Shown: piece after piece, positions 60,526 through 64,000 of the stretch
How the letters are laid out: each line of letters starts with the position of its first letter
Position numbering within the stretch: position 1 is the first letter of the stretch
The notes under the pieces: model-generated
Database searches by the model: none
What the model saw: only the letters and a program-made list of their open reading frames with translations
Told to the model about the DNA's origin: nothing
Translations under genes and position numbers: made by a program
Assembly (NCBI GenBank): GCA_029465975.1
Contig: CM055750.1
Span: forward strand, 485,689 to 549,688
DNA from: Dallia pectoralis
Lineage: Eukaryota; Chordata; Actinopteri; Esociformes; Umbridae
Length of the DNA: 64,000 nucleotides
Direction: 5' to 3'

Positions 60526-61384
60526 AACCAGCCCTGGATAGATACAGTTTGATTCCAGAGAGAAAAAAAGAGGGTGATGTAGAGAGAGAGGGAGAGAGAG
60601 TCGGGAGTAAAGTGAGAGAGACGAGAGTAGAGAGAGGAAAGTGACTTTCTTCTACATCTACAACATCCAGCAGTCAGGTGACTATAAGGAATGGAAGTGA
60701 CATACAGAGTCTATTCCCCAACCTGTGTTTCTAACCCTAACCCAACCTGTTAGGAGTGAGAGAGAGAGAGTGATACGAGACAAATAGGAGTGAGAGAGAG
60801 GGGGAAAGCAGAAAGTGCAAATGCAGATAGAGTGAAAGTGAATCTGGAGAGGCTGGAGATAACTGGACTATTAGTGACTGTCTCCAGGGAATGGTCCGTG
60901 GTTAAACTGGAGTATCCACTATTAACATGTCCGGCTCAGTAATGTAGCTAATTAGTGTGTGTTTTCACAATCAGGCCTAAGGTAATTGGCAAACACTCAT
61001 TTACAGCCATATTGGCCACATCAACTTTAATGCTTTGTCAAAATATTGACTTGCCATAAAACACTCAGGTCAAAAGGTTAACTGGAGCCATTTTGTTATC
61101 CTATAATGAATGGCATCGCAATGAAAAAAATGTCAACAGTGACAGAAAATGGAGACAACATGATGAAATACAACGAAAGGAGAGGCAGGGGAGAGTGAGA
61201 GAAAGAAAGGAACAAAGAAAGTGAGAGAAAGAGATAGAAAGAGTGCAGGGCAAGAGCCAGGGAGAAGTCTAGAAGACACTGTAATACTGACACACTTTAA
61301 TGGCAATCAGAAACACACGCGCACACGCACGCACACACACACACACACACAGAGGACCGGAACACTACACTGCTATTGTATTGT
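60526..61384. other. Unique stretch with GA-rich patches
   Basis: GAGA-rich at about 60558-60630, 60756-60800 and 61190-61250. CCTAACCCTAACCC-like patch at about 60733-60746. CA run at about 61329-61351. No gene recognised. Confidence 0.5.
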
Positions 61385-61905
61385 ATTCTTGTGTGTATTC
61401 TGGTGTGTATTGTGGCTTGTATTTGGGCGTGTATTGTGGCGTGTATTGTGGCGTGTATTGTGGCGTGTATTGTGGCGTGTATTGTGGCGTGTATTGTGGC
61501 GTGTATTGTGGCGTGTATTCTGGCGTGTATTGTGGCGTGTATTGTGGCGTGTATTGTGGCTTGTATTGTGGCGTGTATTGTGGCGTGTATTGTGGCGTGT
61601 ATTGTGGCGTGTATTGTGGCGTGTATTCTGGCGTGTATTCTGGCGTGTATTCTGGCGTGTATTCTGGCGTGTATTCTGGCGTGTATTGTGGCGTGTATTG
61701 TGGCGTGTATTGTGGCGTGTATTGTGGCGTGTATTGTGGCGTGTATTGTGGCGTGTATTGTGGCGTGTATTGTGGCGTGTATTGTGGCGTGTATTGTGGC
61801 GTGTATTGTGGCGTGTATTGTGGCGTGTATTGTGGCGTGTATTGTGGCGTGTATTGTGGCGTGTATTCTGGTGTGTATTGTGGCGTGTATTGTGGTGTGT
61901 ATTAT
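61385..61905. repeat. 12-bp minisatellite, about 42 copies
   Basis: Unit GCGTGTATTGTG. Variants with ATTCTG cluster at about 61625-61680; a few have CTTG or TGTG. The period of 12 opens three plus frames. Confidence 0.96.
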
Positions 61906-62849
61906 TTAAAGTGCAGAGGAGTTAGGACTTTGATAAAGCCTAGTGCTTGTTTTCCTGCTACAGTCGGCCCAGACTGCATGGTTGGAGATCACACCATAGC
62001 AGATGTATATCCTCTAATCCTGCGTGTGCGTGTGAGCGGGTGCATGCGTGTGGGTGCGTGTGTGCGTGTGATGCTCCAGGTTTCAGAAGTAATCAATAGT
62101 ATTGGGGAGGGGAGCTCAACTACATTATCTAACACACACCCTGCAATCAAGACACATCTGTCCTCACTGTAACACGCACACACGCACACACGCACACACG
62201 CACAAACGCACACACACACACACACACACGCACGCACGCAGGAAGAAACTATGTAGAAACAAAGAAACAAAAAGAGAAACAAAACAGAGGTAAGTCCCTG
62301 GCGAGACATACATATAAAAGGCCCCTTTGGAACAAAAGTTCCTACGGTGTTTAAACTTGCATGGGCTCTAATCGGGACAGAATAAAGTGTAGCACAAACA
62401 TTGGGTCGAGCCAGGGGGCGGTAAAATAGATGCAGTCACACAAACTGAATGAAAGGCAGATTGACGAGAGATGGACTTTAATCATTAAGGGAAGAAGGGA
62501 GATTAAAGGACAAGTTGCTGTAAGATGGATCCTCACAGAAGGAGAGAGGAAAAGAGGATAGAGAACCAGAAGCATATGATGCTGTTTTCTATAACCTGCC
62601 ATGGCAAACTCCAGATAACTTAAGATATCAATATAAATGCCTTTTTTTAAGACAAAAACACATTTTTGGTCCATTTAAATAATCAAGGAAATATCTACAT
62701 GGGCATACAGAGGCCCATTATCAGCAGTCATTACTCCTGTGTTCCAAAGGCATGTTGTGTTTGCTAATCCAAGCTTATAACTTAATTAGCCTAACTAACC
62801 ATTAGAAACCGCCGAAAACTGTTGTACTGATTAAAGGAACAATATTCCG
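61906..62849. other. Unique stretch with a CA/CG run
   Basis: CA/CGCA run at 62173-62242. No gene recognised. Confidence 0.55.
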
Positions 62850-63525
62850 GTATTCTGTCTATACTGGTGTGACCAGCACAGTCAGCTGGTATTCTGTCTA
62901 TACTGGTGTGACCAGCACAGTCAGCTGGTATTCTGTCTATAATAGAGTGACCAGCACAGTCAGCTGGTATTCTGTCTATACTGGTGTGACCAGCACAGTC
63001 AGCTGGTATTCTGTCTATACTGGTGTGACCAGCACAGTCAGCTGGTATTCTGTCTATACTGGTGTGACCAGCACAGTCAGCTGGTATTCTGTCTATACTG
63101 GTGTGACCAGCACAGTCAGCTGGTATTCTGTCTATACTGGTGTGACCAGCACAGTCAGCTGGTATTCTGTCTATACTGGTGTGACCAGCACAGTCAGCTG
63201 GTATTCTGTCTATACTGGTGTGACCAGCACAGTCAGCTGGTATTCTGTCTATACTGGTGTGACCAGCACAGTCAGCTGGTATTCTGTCTATACTGGTGTG
63301 ACCAGCACAGTCAGCTGGTATTCTGTCTATACTGGTGTGACCAGCACAGTCAGCTGGTATTCTGTCTATACTGGTGTGACCAGCACAGTCAGATGGTATT
63401 CTGTCTGCTGGTGTGACCAGCACAGTCAGATGGTATTCTGTCTATACTGGTGTGACCAGCACAGTCAGCTGGTATTCTGTCTATACTGGTGTGACCAGCA
63501 CAGTCAGCTGGTATTCTGTCTATTT
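62850..63525. repeat. 39-bp minisatellite, about 17 copies
   Basis: Core GTGTGACCAGCACAGTCAGC followed by TGGTATTCTGTCTATACTG. One unit has AATAGA and one is shortened (about 63403-63412). Multiple-of-three period; the 210-219-codon frames are artefacts. Confidence 0.96.
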
Positions 63526-64000
63526 TAATTATATGTTGTACCCAGAGAAGACTAGCTGTTGCCATGGCATCAAATTACTAAATTAACAAATAAGGAAGTT
63601 ACGGTGATGGTGCAAACTATACAGGCATGTGTGGAGACACCTGTGACAGGCTTATGGACCCTGGACCGGATCATTCTGTGGATGAGGGGTTTCCTACGGA
63701 ACCAGTTATGAAACCAGTTTCAACCATAACAAGGAAATTAACGCTAGCCCTCAAATTGTAATTGACATCAGCCGAGCCTGGAGATTTGTGATATGATTGG
63801 CTGTTTTAAATTAATCTAAAACAAATTCACATCCAAAGCATTTCTTCAGAGCCTGTCTCCTGCTTAGAGACCCTCATTGAGAAACCGGTACCCTGGCCTC
63901 CTTAATCACCATGGTAACGGAGGCGACACAACCACTTGCTTTAACGCCAGGTATTGCAGAAAAGAAGAGATCATGAATTATCCATGTGTGTGTGGTGATG
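63526..64000. other. Unique stretch to the window end
   Basis: No array, element or exon recognised. 63750-63960 may be conserved non-coding sequence. Confidence 0.4.

Overview
The window looks like vertebrate nuclear DNA, most likely from a teleost fish. It has two short exons with consensus splice sites separated by a 12.4 kb intron, an L2-type LINE with the 3' tail typical of fish L2 elements, hAT DNA transposons with 8-bp target duplications, and abundant CA/TG microsatellites. There are no bacterial-style gene clusters, no CRISPR array and no RNA gene that I can recognise. The species cannot be named from the sequence alone.

The only host gene I can support is on the minus strand. Exons at 46786-46893 and 34269-34399 join in frame and encode consecutive leucine-rich repeats that I recognise as the C-terminal half of FBXL17, the substrate receptor of an SCF ubiquitin ligase. 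The rest of the window reads as intron of this gene. I found neither the preceding exons (expected above 46893) nor the following ones (expected below 34269).

The dominant content is tandem repeats. By my own addition roughly half of the 64 kb is minisatellite or microsatellite, in about fifty separate arrays with unrelated units of 11 to 98 bp. The largest are a 40-bp array (6721-9902, about 80 copies), a 27-bp array (17951-20739, about 103 copies), a GGGGTTAATAC-based array (39143-41258), a 26-bp array (15217-17044, about 70 copies), a G-rich GGAGGGTTACTAT array (44905-45970), a 30-bp array (53053-54109, 35 copies) and a 1-kb TG/TCTG/CGTG tract (4471-5497). Nearly all long open frames are by-products of these arrays and are not genes.

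Transposons form a second layer. Two copies of one hAT element (29840-31223 and 55031-59295) each have a perfect 8-bp target duplication. Each carries the same smaller hAT-like MITE with its own 8-bp duplication. The second copy is split by a 3.07-kb L2 LINE flanked by a 9-bp duplication. A third, unrelated hAT-like element (33497-34069) keeps an intact BED zinc-finger frame. A fold-back element lies at 43507-43870.

The most unusual observations concern how arrays relate to other features. A 15-bp minisatellite inside the hAT element has 17 units in one copy and 4 in the other, which accounts for the length difference. Another 15-bp array abuts the 3' splice site of an FBXL17 exon and repeats the branch-point and pyrimidine signal about 26 times. 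A third array contains an exact 15-unit internal duplication.
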